Assembly: GCA_046350635.1 (NCBI GenBank)
Contig: JAXLZY010000003.1
Span: 1 to 64,000, forward strand
Direction: 5' to 3'
DNA length: 64,000 bases
From: CAZMHJ01 sp046350635
Lineage (GTDB): Bacteria > Patescibacteriota > Saccharimonadia > Saccharimonadales > CAIOMD01
The notes under the pieces are model-generated. The model was not told the DNA's origin, did no database searches, and saw only the letters and a program-made list of their open reading frames with translations. The position numbers were made by a program, and so were the translations under genes. Positions 24,641 through 32,386 of this stretch are shown here, piece by piece; position 1 is the stretch's first letter, and each line of letters begins with the position of its first letter.

Positions 24641-25881
24641 TGCCGCGCACCGGTGGTCGACAACCGCTTACCAGTGGTGACCTCACGGTGCGCAAGCATC
24701 GCCCAGACTATGGCTTGCTCGTAATCGCTAGTGTGCTTCTAGGTGTGGGTATGATAGTTATGTTCGCTATTAGTCCAGCACTTGCAGCACAAGGCGGAAA
24801 TGTTGGAGATAATTACTTCGTTTCGCGACAATTCATTGCAATTATTTTAGGGTTCATAGCGTTTTTAGTCGCTTCTCGCGTACCACTAGCAATTTGGGAA
24901 CGATGGCAAAAGCCACTAATCGTTGTCGCGTTTCTACTGAGTGTCGCCACGATTGTACTGGGTGGTATGGCAAACAGGTGGATACAGCTTGGAGCATTGT
25001 CATTTCAGCCAGTCGAGTTTGTTAAATTTGTTTTAATTATTGCCGGTGCCTCATTTTTAGCACGGGTAGCTAACGAAGGTAAGGCCGCCAAATTAACAGC
25101 TTTAAAACCACTGTTAATCACATTTGCTGTTTTTAGCGTCGTTTTAGTGGTGCTACAGCGTGATTTGGGGTCTACCTTTGTACTTGCCAGCATGGCGGGC
25201 GCGATGGCATTTATGGCGGGTGTACCAATGAAACGCTTGTTGCTCTTTGGGCTCGCCGCATTGGTACTTGGTGTGGCTGCAATCAGCACCACACAGTACC
25301 GCAGAGATCGATTTTTGACATTTATGCAACCCGAGCGTGATTGTGTTAATACTGGTTATCATGCCTGCCAGGCGCTAATCGCAGTTGGCAGTGGGGGAGT
25401 GTTTGGGCTGGGCTTGGGGCGAAGTGTTCAAGCCTATGGCTATTTACCAGAAGCAGCCAATGACTCTATTTTTGCAATCTATGCCGAAAAATTTGGGTTT
25501 GTTGGTGTTGTTGTATTACTCGGCATTTACGGGGCACTGCTATTTAGAATGCTAAACATTATGCAGCGCGCACCTAACCGAATGACGCAGCTTGTATGCG
25601 TTGGGGTATTTACATGGTTTAGTATCCAGGCAGTTGTTAATATTGGTGCGATGGTTGGCCTACTGCCACTTAAGGGCATCACGTTGCCGTTTATCAGCTA
25701 TGGTGGTACCAGTCTTATATTTTCGATGGCAGCACTTGGTATAGTATTTCAAGTTTCAAGTTATACGACCATGCGTCGAAGTTCGCTCGGCTTTGAAAAC
25801 GAAAGGGTAGAACATGAGGATAGTCGTCACTGGCGGCGGGACAGCCGGCCACGTTACACCGTTACTCGCCGTAGCGTCTGA
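24637..25881 (+). CDS. ftsW: SEDS glycosyltransferase FtsW
   Basis: Polymerises lipid II into glycan at the septum with FtsI. 414 residues with about ten membrane helices. SEDS blocks: LSFQPVEFVKFVLI, LQRDLGSTFVLAS, YGYLPEAANDSIFAIYAEKFGF (with the catalytic-type Asp after LPEA) and LKGITLPFISYGGTSLI. The start at 24637 overlaps the mraY stop. The last 22 or so codons run through the start of murG, a 68-base overlap, giving an Arg-rich tail. Confidence 0.94.
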   Translation: MMPRTGGRQPLTSGDLTVRKHRPDYGLLVIASVLLGVGMIVMFAISPALAAQGGNVGDNYFVSRQFIAIILGFIAFLVASRVPLAIWERWQKPLIVVAFLLSVATIVLGGMANRWIQLGALSFQPVEFVKFVLIIAGASFLARVANEGKAAKLTALKPLLITFAVFSVVLVVLQRDLGSTFVLASMAGAMAFMAGVPMKRLLLFGLAALVLGVAAISTTQYRRDRFLTFMQPERDCVNTGYHACQALIAVGSGGVFGLGLGRSVQAYGYLPEAANDSIFAIYAEKFGFVGVVVLLGIYGALLFRMLNIMQRAPNRMTQLVCVGVFTWFSIQAVVNIGAMVGLLPLKGITLPFISYGGTSLIFSMAALGIVFQVSSYTTMRRSSLGFENERVEHEDSRHWRRDSRPRYTVTRRSV

Positions 25882-26974
25882 GTTTAAAAGTAAGCATCCT
25901 AAGGCTGAAATCCGATATGTAGGTAACTATGGTGACAGATTCGCCAACCTCGCTGATTCATCGCAAGGGATAGATGGTTCATGGCGAATCTTAGCAGGAA
26001 AATTTCGCCGATATCACGGAGTTAGTAAGTGGATTTATGTAAAAGATTTACGAATTGGCCTGCGAAACCTAAGAGATTTCTTTTATTTTTTGACTGGTCT
26101 TATACAAAGCGTTTGGCTATTACTCTGGTGGCGCCCTAGTGTCGTGTTCGTGAAAGGGGGTTTTGTAGGGTTGCCAGTTGGGTTGGCAGCGGCGTTTTTA
26201 CGTATTCCGATAGTCACCCATGATTCTGATACCTTGCCTGGCTTAACAAACAGGGTATTATCTCGCTTTGCACGGTTTTCGTGTGTGGCAATGCCCGAAG
26301 AGTTTTATTCGTACCCTGCAGCAAAAATACGCAGAACTGGGTTGCCTATTCGTCCAGAATGGAAAGAGGTGACGAAAGCAGTAAAACTAGCTGCCCGCGA
26401 ACAGCTTAATATCCCCCAGGATGCATTTGTTATTTCTGTTATCGGGGGTAGTCTTGGCGCCGTACGCCTCAATAACGCCGTTATGAGCATTGCCCGAAAG
26501 TATTTGTCGCAGCAAGATGCCTGGTTGCTGCATGTTACAGGCGCAAATCAACATAAAGAAGTAAAATTATTTTACGAATCGCTGCCAGCACACGAATACG
26601 ATAGGGTGCTGCTATGGCCGTACAGTGATGAACTACATACAATTAGTGCGGCATCAGACATAGTAGTGACGAGGGCTGGCAGCACAATCCACGAGCTTAG
26701 CGTTCAGCAAAAAACAACTATCTTGGTACCGAATCCTGTTTTAACCGGTGGGCACCAAACGATTAATGCCCGTGCCATCGCAGACATGAAAGCAGCAATT
26801 GTCGTGACCGAAGCTGATATCGCAGAAACAAACGGTACTGTTTTGCTCGACGCAGTTGAAAACTTGCGTAATAATCCCGCCCAAGCGACTGAGCTTGCCC
26901 GTAAGCTTGGTACGCTGGCAATACCTGATGCGACAAAACGTATAGTCGCAGTGATTGAAGAGGCGGCTCGGTAA
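25814..26974 (+). CDS. murG: UDP-N-acetylglucosamine transferase to lipid I
   Basis: Adds GlcNAc to lipid I to make lipid II on the inner face of the membrane. 386 residues of GT-B fold: glycine-rich loop VVTGGGTAGHVTPLL, membrane-associated VVFVKGGFVGLPVGLAA, second-domain loop VIGGSLGAVRLNNAV and donor-binding block VVTRAGSTIHELSVQQ with GGHQTINA. Long for the family through a modest N-domain insert (GVSKWIYVKDLRIGLRN region). AAAGGG precedes the ATG inside ftsW. Confidence 0.95.
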   Translation: MRIVVTGGGTAGHVTPLLAVASEFKSKHPKAEIRYVGNYGDRFANLADSSQGIDGSWRILAGKFRRYHGVSKWIYVKDLRIGLRNLRDFFYFLTGLIQSVWLLLWWRPSVVFVKGGFVGLPVGLAAAFLRIPIVTHDSDTLPGLTNRVLSRFARFSCVAMPEEFYSYPAAKIRRTGLPIRPEWKEVTKAVKLAAREQLNIPQDAFVISVIGGSLGAVRLNNAVMSIARKYLSQQDAWLLHVTGANQHKEVKLFYESLPAHEYDRVLLWPYSDELHTISAASDIVVTRAGSTIHELSVQQKTTILVPNPVLTGGHQTINARAIADMKAAIVVTEADIAETNGTVLLDAVENLRNNPAQATELARKLGTLAIPDATKRIVAVIEEAAR

Positions 26975-26980
26975 TTTACG

Positions 26981-27880
26981 ATGGCGTTATTTAAGCGAAA
27001 TAAACAAAAGAAGGCTGCAGAACGGAATCCGGGTGATTCACAGGGGCAGCGCGTAATATCGTACTACACTGCATCACGACAACAATTAGATAATTTTGAA
27101 CGTCGGTCTCAGAATACATCTGATTCACTAGCATTTAGCCGTACGGAACGCTTACGGAGCCATTGGTTCACGATTGTTATTTGCGTTACGCTTGCGGCTG
27201 CTTTGCTGTATTTGGCAACGCTCAGCCCGGTACCGCATGTCGTTATACAGGGAACGGTGTATAGAAGCGCGAGCGAATACCAATCACTCGTTAAACAGGC
27301 GTTTGGATCAGATATTCGCAACCGGCTTAAGCCAACACTTCAGAAAGCTTCACTCGAAAAAGCTATAGCAGAGGCAATACCCGAAGCTACTACCGTTAGT
27401 ATAAAATCAAGCCTGCTAGGGCATAGACCAGAGGTTGTTCTTGTTTCTGCCCCACCCATGGCTACGTTCACACAAGCAGGTAATACGTCGCTTATCATAA
27501 GCCAAAGAGGACGTCTTTTGCTCCCTTCTGGTACGGCCACTATAGATCAAGCAAATCTGCCCATTTTACAAAATCAGACAACAATACAGGGTAAGGCGGG
27601 GGAACAGTTCATGCGACCTGACGAAGCAAAGGCTTACCAAAGGCTTCTTGCGCAATACAAGCAAGACAATTCAACTCCCGTTGCAACTCTCACAACAATA
27701 CCTCATGAAATAACTATTAAAGAAGCGGGGAGGGGATACTATGTACGCTACTTACTTGATGACACTATTCTCACCCAATATGGATCGCTTCGTGCAGTAG
27801 AAAATAAACTAAAAGAAAATAATCAAAAGCCAAATGAATACATCGATGTTCGTCTTACCGATAAGGTCTATTTCAAATAG
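26981..27880 (+). CDS. ftsQ: FtsQ-like divisome protein with POTRA domain
   Basis: 299 residues: a hydrophilic N-terminal tail of about 60 residues, one membrane helix (HWFTIVICVTLAAALLYLAT), then a POTRA-like segment (VPHVVIQGTVYRSASEYQSL) and an FtsQ beta domain (ATTVSIKSSLLGHRPEVVLV, STPVATLTTIPHEITIKEAG). Topology and position after murG fit FtsQ/DivIB. It starts 6 bases after murG. The usual next genes ftsA and ftsZ are not here. Confidence 0.82.
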   Translation: MALFKRNKQKKAAERNPGDSQGQRVISYYTASRQQLDNFERRSQNTSDSLAFSRTERLRSHWFTIVICVTLAAALLYLATLSPVPHVVIQGTVYRSASEYQSLVKQAFGSDIRNRLKPTLQKASLEKAIAEAIPEATTVSIKSSLLGHRPEVVLVSAPPMATFTQAGNTSLIISQRGRLLLPSGTATIDQANLPILQNQTTIQGKAGEQFMRPDEAKAYQRLLAQYKQDNSTPVATLTTIPHEITIKEAGRGYYVRYLLDDTILTQYGSLRAVENKLKENNQKPNEYIDVRLTDKVYFK

Positions 27881-28435
27881 CCTTTTCTGCTTAAGTTCGT
27901 ATTTTGTTCGTATAACTACCATAGAACAGGTGGGTGGGGGAAAGCATACTATGCATTCAAAAAAAGAAAAAAGCAAATAATTAGTCGAGATACAAAAATA
28001 GGGGAAAAGTATATAAAAATATCAAAGTTGTAAAAAATCAAATAGCTGTGGATAACTTGTGTGTGGATTTAACCATACATGTGCATAGCTGAAAACTAAC
28101 ACTACGAGATGCGAGAGAACACGTTAAAAACAGTACATGTGCACGAATTCTCGAAAAACTCCCCTGTAAGGCAACGTATCGTTAATCATCTTAATAACCA
28201 TATATTAAGTCGTAAAAGATATATTGTGCGACATTTGAATGAGACCCGGGGGGAGTGCCCTACACGTGTACTTTGCCTCTATTTTTCGTGGCTCATCCAC
28301 CAACCTGTTTTTTTGTATGTATGTTCTATTACTTCTGCACGCCTACTGCGCTTAAGCTCTTAGCTTATTAGCTATCTTATTTTTGCTCATTCTTGATTGT
28401 ACAGTTCTATATAGTGTTCGTAAAATGTTCTTATT
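27881..28435. other. Non-coding stretch after the division cluster
   Basis: About 555 bases. It contains GGTGGGTGGGGG followed by CATACT near 27930-27950 (a possible promoter with a TGGG-rich element), and a perfect DnaA-box-like TGTGGATAA at about 28046. An 84-codon frame at 28109-28363 looks random (no known motif, no start signal). A direct repeat ACATGTGCA occurs at about 28077 and 28135. A small AAGCT/AGCTT hairpin and T-rich sequence lie at 28355-28385. No RNA family is recognised. Confidence 0.4.
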
Positions 28436-28463
28436 ATATAAAAACACCCGCTTTATGCGGGTG
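28436..28463 (-). terminator. Intrinsic terminator of the VirD4/TraG-like gene
   Basis: On the minus strand CACCCGC and GCGGGTG pair over 7 bp around a 5-base loop and are followed by a T-run (plus-strand AAAAA before 28445). It lies just after the stop of the minus-strand ATPase gene. Confidence 0.8.
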
Positions 28464-28471
28464 CAAGGAGA

Positions 28472-31042
28472 CTAGCGGAGCTTAAGCTCGTGCGTATCAT
28501 CTGGTGGCTGTTTTACAGCCTCTGGTAGGGGTACTGTAACTTGGCCACTTACCTGTTGTTGATCCTTTGTAGCTTCTGCAGCGCGTTTGCGTCGAAGACG
28601 GCGCTTTTGAGACTCACTAAGCTTTGTAGCTGGCTCTGGCTGGCTTATAGGTTCTGGGCGCGCTATTGGTAGCGGAATGGCTGCAAGTTTTGATAGATGC
28701 ACATCGGTTTTAATTGTGTTATGTGCTTGTACGGGTTTGGCTACGTCGCCAAGTGTTTGCTGGCGAATTGAATCCTCTACGTACGAACGGTCAGAACTAT
28801 AGTTTTGGCGCGAAAATGCGACGATTGCGTCCATGTTACTGCTTTGTGGCTGAGGAATGTTAAGCGTAGTGCCTGAAAAAGCGGCTGCTTTTTCGCCATT
28901 TATACTCATACTTGTCACAAAGTGCCGATTGTGGAAGTTTGAAAGATCGCCGGCTTCAAATTGTGGTTCAAAATACTTAATCAAGAATGGACTATCATCC
29001 GGGCTAACGCGGAATGTAATCATGGTACCGACGTTACCAAAGACAGCTCCACGGACTGTTTCTTCCATCTGCGAGATGTACTGATTCGCAATAGTTAGGT
29101 TAAGTGCATATTTACGGGCTTCACTTAAAATAACGGCAAAGCTATCGGTAGCAAAGTTCTGGAACTCATCAACATATAAATAAAACGGTCGTCTGTCTTC
29201 GAGCCGAGGTATATCAGCGCGACTCATGGCGGCGAGCTGTATTTTAGTAACAAGCATAGCACCTAAAATGGCTGCGTTGTCCTCGCCAATAAGCCCACGC
29301 GATAAGTTAACGACAAAAATTTTACCTTCGTCCATGGCTGCTCGGATATTAAAGGTACTTTTTGGCTGCCCAATAATATTACGAATAATTGGGTTGGCAG
29401 TAAAAGCACCAACCTTATTTAACACCGGCGCAACGGCTTCTGAGGCAAATTTTTCGTTCCAGCTTGCAAATTCGGTTACCCAGAAGTTTTTAACAACTGG
29501 GTCGTCGATGTTACGGATAACGTCATCGCGAAACTTCTTTTCGGTCAGCATACGTGTGATATCAAGCATGGTTGAATTTGGGTAATCAAGCAGGGCTAAA
29601 ATTGTAAAACGAAGGATATATTCGAGTCGGGGGCCCCAACTATCAAACATACGCTTAAGTACCCCTACTAGTTCGCTACTCACCTGGCCTTTGCTGGCCG
29701 AATCGGCGATCTCGAGCGGATTAAAGCCGATCGGATAGTCAACATCAGCTGGATTAAAGTAAATAACGTCTTTAATACGACGCTCTGGTATGTAACGCAT
29801 AATGCTGGTCGCATAGTCACCATGCGGGTCAATGACGGCAAAGCCTTGGTCATAAAAAATGTCAGAAAGAGTTAATAATTCGAGTAACCCTGACTTACCC
29901 GTACCGGTCTGCCCTAAGATATAGACGTGTCTTCCACGATCGGCACGCAAAAGCCCAAACATAGTATGATTACCCCTAAAATTGGTGGTTCCAAAAAGGC
30001 TTATGGCATCTTCGGGATACTGGCCATATGCCGGTAAGGTTGCGGGTGGTTCGGCTGTTTTTGTGGTTGCCCATACAATATTTGGTGTTTCTACTGTGGT
30101 GTGCGGCAAGTGAAAGACACTGGCAACTTCTTCGATGTTTAAGATGAAGCCTTTGTCGAGAAACAATCGTGCTTGATAATCAGCTAGTTTGGCCGGGTCA
30201 AAGCTGGCAAACTTACTTTGGAATCCATTCAGGTTAGTCGTATTAAACTGCTTAAAGGTACCGACCATTGCCTGCATGCGAAGGCGAGCAGTTGCTTGAT
30301 CATTGCCTGCATAAATAATGCGAATTTTTACCCGGTAGCCTAACTTACGGCTCTTCTCTTCTATAGCGGTGATACGTGTTTTGTCACGTTCAGTTGGTTC
30401 GTAGGTTTTGCCATCAACGGCTGTCGGTGGCCGTACGAGGGCCCCAATTGCCTGCCCAAAGTAGTTAATACCACTAGCGAGCCCGCCGTTACCCCATACT
30501 CCCCTGCCACTTTTGATTCTATTGACCATACGGCTGCTTTGGCGGTGCCAATCATCGCTAATTGGCCGAACGAGCATTTGCACCCACATTTCTTCGTTGG
30601 GCTGTTCGAGTTTAGAAAATGTCGCAGTTATTGCTGCTAACGGGTCAACTTCGAAGCTAGGGAATGTTTTTAGGGGGATTGTTTCGTGATCGGTAAGTGT
30701 GAGCTCGGTACTATAAATAACAGATTGGGGCATTGCCCGATTAGCATAGTCTTCTTCTACTTCTGATATCTGTGCTGTTGGGTATTGGGCATAAATTTGG
30801 CCTTCGATAAAAGCCTGTAAATGTTTAGGTACCCACACATAAAAGCGGATTCGCTGACCAATAGCAGCGATTTCGAGGCTGATATGGTCTTGCTGACCAC
30901 CTAAAAGCTCGCGTTTTGGCTTTAAAATACCATGCAAGGCGGCAAACATTTGCTCGGCTGCGAGCTCTTTTTTGTCGTTGGTGCGTGGTATTTCAAGAAC
31001 CAATAAGGTTGATGGTACTACTACAGTTTTTTTCGTTGCCAT
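28472..31042 (-). CDS. VirD4/TraG/HerA-like P-loop ATPase
   Basis: 856 residues. The N-terminal 350 residues have no clear motif. The ATPase core shows Walker A in HVYILGQTGTGKSGLLELL (around residue 380), FAVIDPHGDYATSIMRYIPE, Walker B in FYLYVDEFQNFATDSF, and a sensor region TIANQYISQMEETVRGAVFG. The C-terminal tail is Pro/Gln/Arg-rich with KRRLRRKRAAEA. Such proteins act as coupling ATPases of type IV secretion or DNA-transfer systems or as HerA-like translocases; in this phylum they often stand alone. No other secretion genes lie next to it here, so the role is open. No membrane helix is apparent. Confidence 0.8.
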   Translation of the reverse strand: MATKKTVVVPSTLLVLEIPRTNDKKELAAEQMFAALHGILKPKRELLGGQQDHISLEIAAIGQRIRFYVWVPKHLQAFIEGQIYAQYPTAQISEVEEDYANRAMPQSVIYSTELTLTDHETIPLKTFPSFEVDPLAAITATFSKLEQPNEEMWVQMLVRPISDDWHRQSSRMVNRIKSGRGVWGNGGLASGINYFGQAIGALVRPPTAVDGKTYEPTERDKTRITAIEEKSRKLGYRVKIRIIYAGNDQATARLRMQAMVGTFKQFNTTNLNGFQSKFASFDPAKLADYQARLFLDKGFILNIEEVASVFHLPHTTVETPNIVWATTKTAEPPATLPAYGQYPEDAISLFGTTNFRGNHTMFGLLRADRGRHVYILGQTGTGKSGLLELLTLSDIFYDQGFAVIDPHGDYATSIMRYIPERRIKDVIYFNPADVDYPIGFNPLEIADSASKGQVSSELVGVLKRMFDSWGPRLEYILRFTILALLDYPNSTMLDITRMLTEKKFRDDVIRNIDDPVVKNFWVTEFASWNEKFASEAVAPVLNKVGAFTANPIIRNIIGQPKSTFNIRAAMDEGKIFVVNLSRGLIGEDNAAILGAMLVTKIQLAAMSRADIPRLEDRRPFYLYVDEFQNFATDSFAVILSEARKYALNLTIANQYISQMEETVRGAVFGNVGTMITFRVSPDDSPFLIKYFEPQFEAGDLSNFHNRHFVTSMSINGEKAAAFSGTTLNIPQPQSSNMDAIVAFSRQNYSSDRSYVEDSIRQQTLGDVAKPVQAHNTIKTDVHLSKLAAIPLPIARPEPISQPEPATKLSESQKRRLRRKRAAEATKDQQQVSGQVTVPLPEAVKQPPDDTHELKLR

Positions 31043-31110
31043 AAGAATAACGGGCCAGTTAAAGCCACAAGCACTATTATACGCTGTTTTAAAGGAGTGC
31101 GCAGGCTTTT

Positions 31111-32166
31111 TTACGCGGTTTCGGCAAGTGTGTAGGTTGCTTTAGCGACACGCTTAAACTGAGACTTGCCTTGTAGGTTCAAGAGAATAGTTGTTTCTTT
31201 AACGTGACGGCTCTTGAGCACGCGCTTAACAATCTCGTCACGGTGTAATGGCTCGCCTGCCTCTTGAAGAACCTCGGTAATCATATCAGCAACAGTTCCC
31301 TTTTTGTAACCCCATTCTTGAAGTGCGTAAATACCGCGACCAATAAGCACGAAGCGCTTATCTTTGATAAGTTCGTTGTGAATCGCCTGGGTTGTAACAT
31401 CTTTACGCTTGAAATCAGATTCGCGAATAGCTTCGGCGATTTCATTAAAGTGCATATGGCGACCATTTTCGTGCAAAATAACGTAAATTTTGTCGCGGAT
31501 GTTCTTAGGGTTGACCATTGGCCACTTAGTAAGACCCCAGTTACCGTTAAGCTCAGCAAGGTGCTTTGAAATGCTAGCAAGTGCTTGCACGTGGCTAACG
31601 TCTTCGTCGCCAACTTCGGCAGCGACAGCCTTAATATTGGTTGGCTTACCAATTTTTTTTATGGCTTCAACGATTTTACCGGTGAACTCGCGCATTTTCT
31701 TTTCGTCGTGCACCTTGCGGGTACCAACAGCGTTATAAAAATGGTCGCTTTCTTCGATAACACTAATTTCTGGTGCAAGCTCAGATAAGAACGAAATACG
31801 TGCTTGATCAATCTTATTGCCGTCTTTGGTTAGCAGGCCTGCGAGTTCGCTAACGCGCATTGCGTTGCCATTTTGGCTTAAGATGCCAAGCACAGCTTCT
31901 TCTACTTCACTGATATGGGCAAGGCTACCATTAGCAGCAGATGCTTTTAATCGGGTAACTACTACCTTTTCGAGCTGTCGAACGCGTTCGCGGGTAATGC
32001 CAAGGAGTTCACCTATCTGCTCAAGCGTTTCTTTGCGATCATATAAACCAAAACGACGAGATACAATCTCGCGTTCGCGTTCACGATCGATAGAACCTAA
32101 AACACCCTTTAAAACAGCCTCTAAATCAAGAGCGCTTGTGGTCTGGGATGGTGCTTTAGTTGCCAT
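31111..32166 (-). CDS. Sigma-70 region 4 plus HARE-HTH domain protein
   Basis: 351 residues. Residues 25-75 match sigma region 4 with its helix-turn-helix (EREIVSRRFGLYDRKETLEQ, LLGITRERVRQLEKVV). No region 2, so it cannot be a full sigma factor. The C-terminal third carries a HARE-HTH winged helix of the type in RNA polymerase delta subunit (NIRDKIYVILHENGRHMHFN, LIGRGIYALQEWGYKKGTVAD). A second such unit may follow (GEPLHRDEIVKRVLKSRHVK). It probably acts on RNA polymerase or promoter DNA. A good Shine-Dalgarno site (AAGGAG) precedes the ATG. Confidence 0.82.
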   Translation of the reverse strand: MATKAPSQTTSALDLEAVLKGVLGSIDREREREIVSRRFGLYDRKETLEQIGELLGITRERVRQLEKVVVTRLKASAANGSLAHISEVEEAVLGILSQNGNAMRVSELAGLLTKDGNKIDQARISFLSELAPEISVIEESDHFYNAVGTRKVHDEKKMREFTGKIVEAIKKIGKPTNIKAVAAEVGDEDVSHVQALASISKHLAELNGNWGLTKWPMVNPKNIRDKIYVILHENGRHMHFNEIAEAIRESDFKRKDVTTQAIHNELIKDKRFVLIGRGIYALQEWGYKKGTVADMITEVLQEAGEPLHRDEIVKRVLKSRHVKETTILLNLQGKSQFKRVAKATYTLAETA

Positions 32167-32352
32167 AAATTCAGTATCTCCTTACAGATTCGGTATATAC
32201 CAGGTAATCTTTATTAAGTATATTTTATAATAAAACTTGTTGATGGTCAACAATATGGTTTTCTAAAACTATTTTAGCACAAAATAGACACTCATGCATA
32301 TATGACGTATCAAAAGCTATAAGACTATAACTTAAGCGTTTTGACAAGTGTT

Positions 32353-32386
32353 ATTCTATTACTTTTGCTGCCAAAAGTAATAGAAT
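32353..32386. repeat. 15-bp hairpin at the end of topA, TACTTTT/AAAAGTA family
   Basis: ATTCTATTACTTTTG and CAAAAGTAATAGAAT pair perfectly around loop CTGC. The stem touches the topA stop codon. A T-run follows on the plus strand (TTATTTTTTG), not on the minus strand, so as a terminator it would point into topA. Confidence 0.65.

Noticed and set aside
19471..28060. DnaA-box-like TGTGGATAA sequences as a replication origin
   Set aside because: Only isolated copies at about 19471 and 28046, no dnaA or dnaN gene nearby, no box cluster.
28109..28363. 84-codon frame after the division cluster
   Set aside because: No motif, no start signal, mixed composition; looks random.
32353..32386. Hairpin as the topA terminator
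   Set aside because: The T-run lies on the plus strand, while topA is on the minus strand; the minus-strand side has no T-run.
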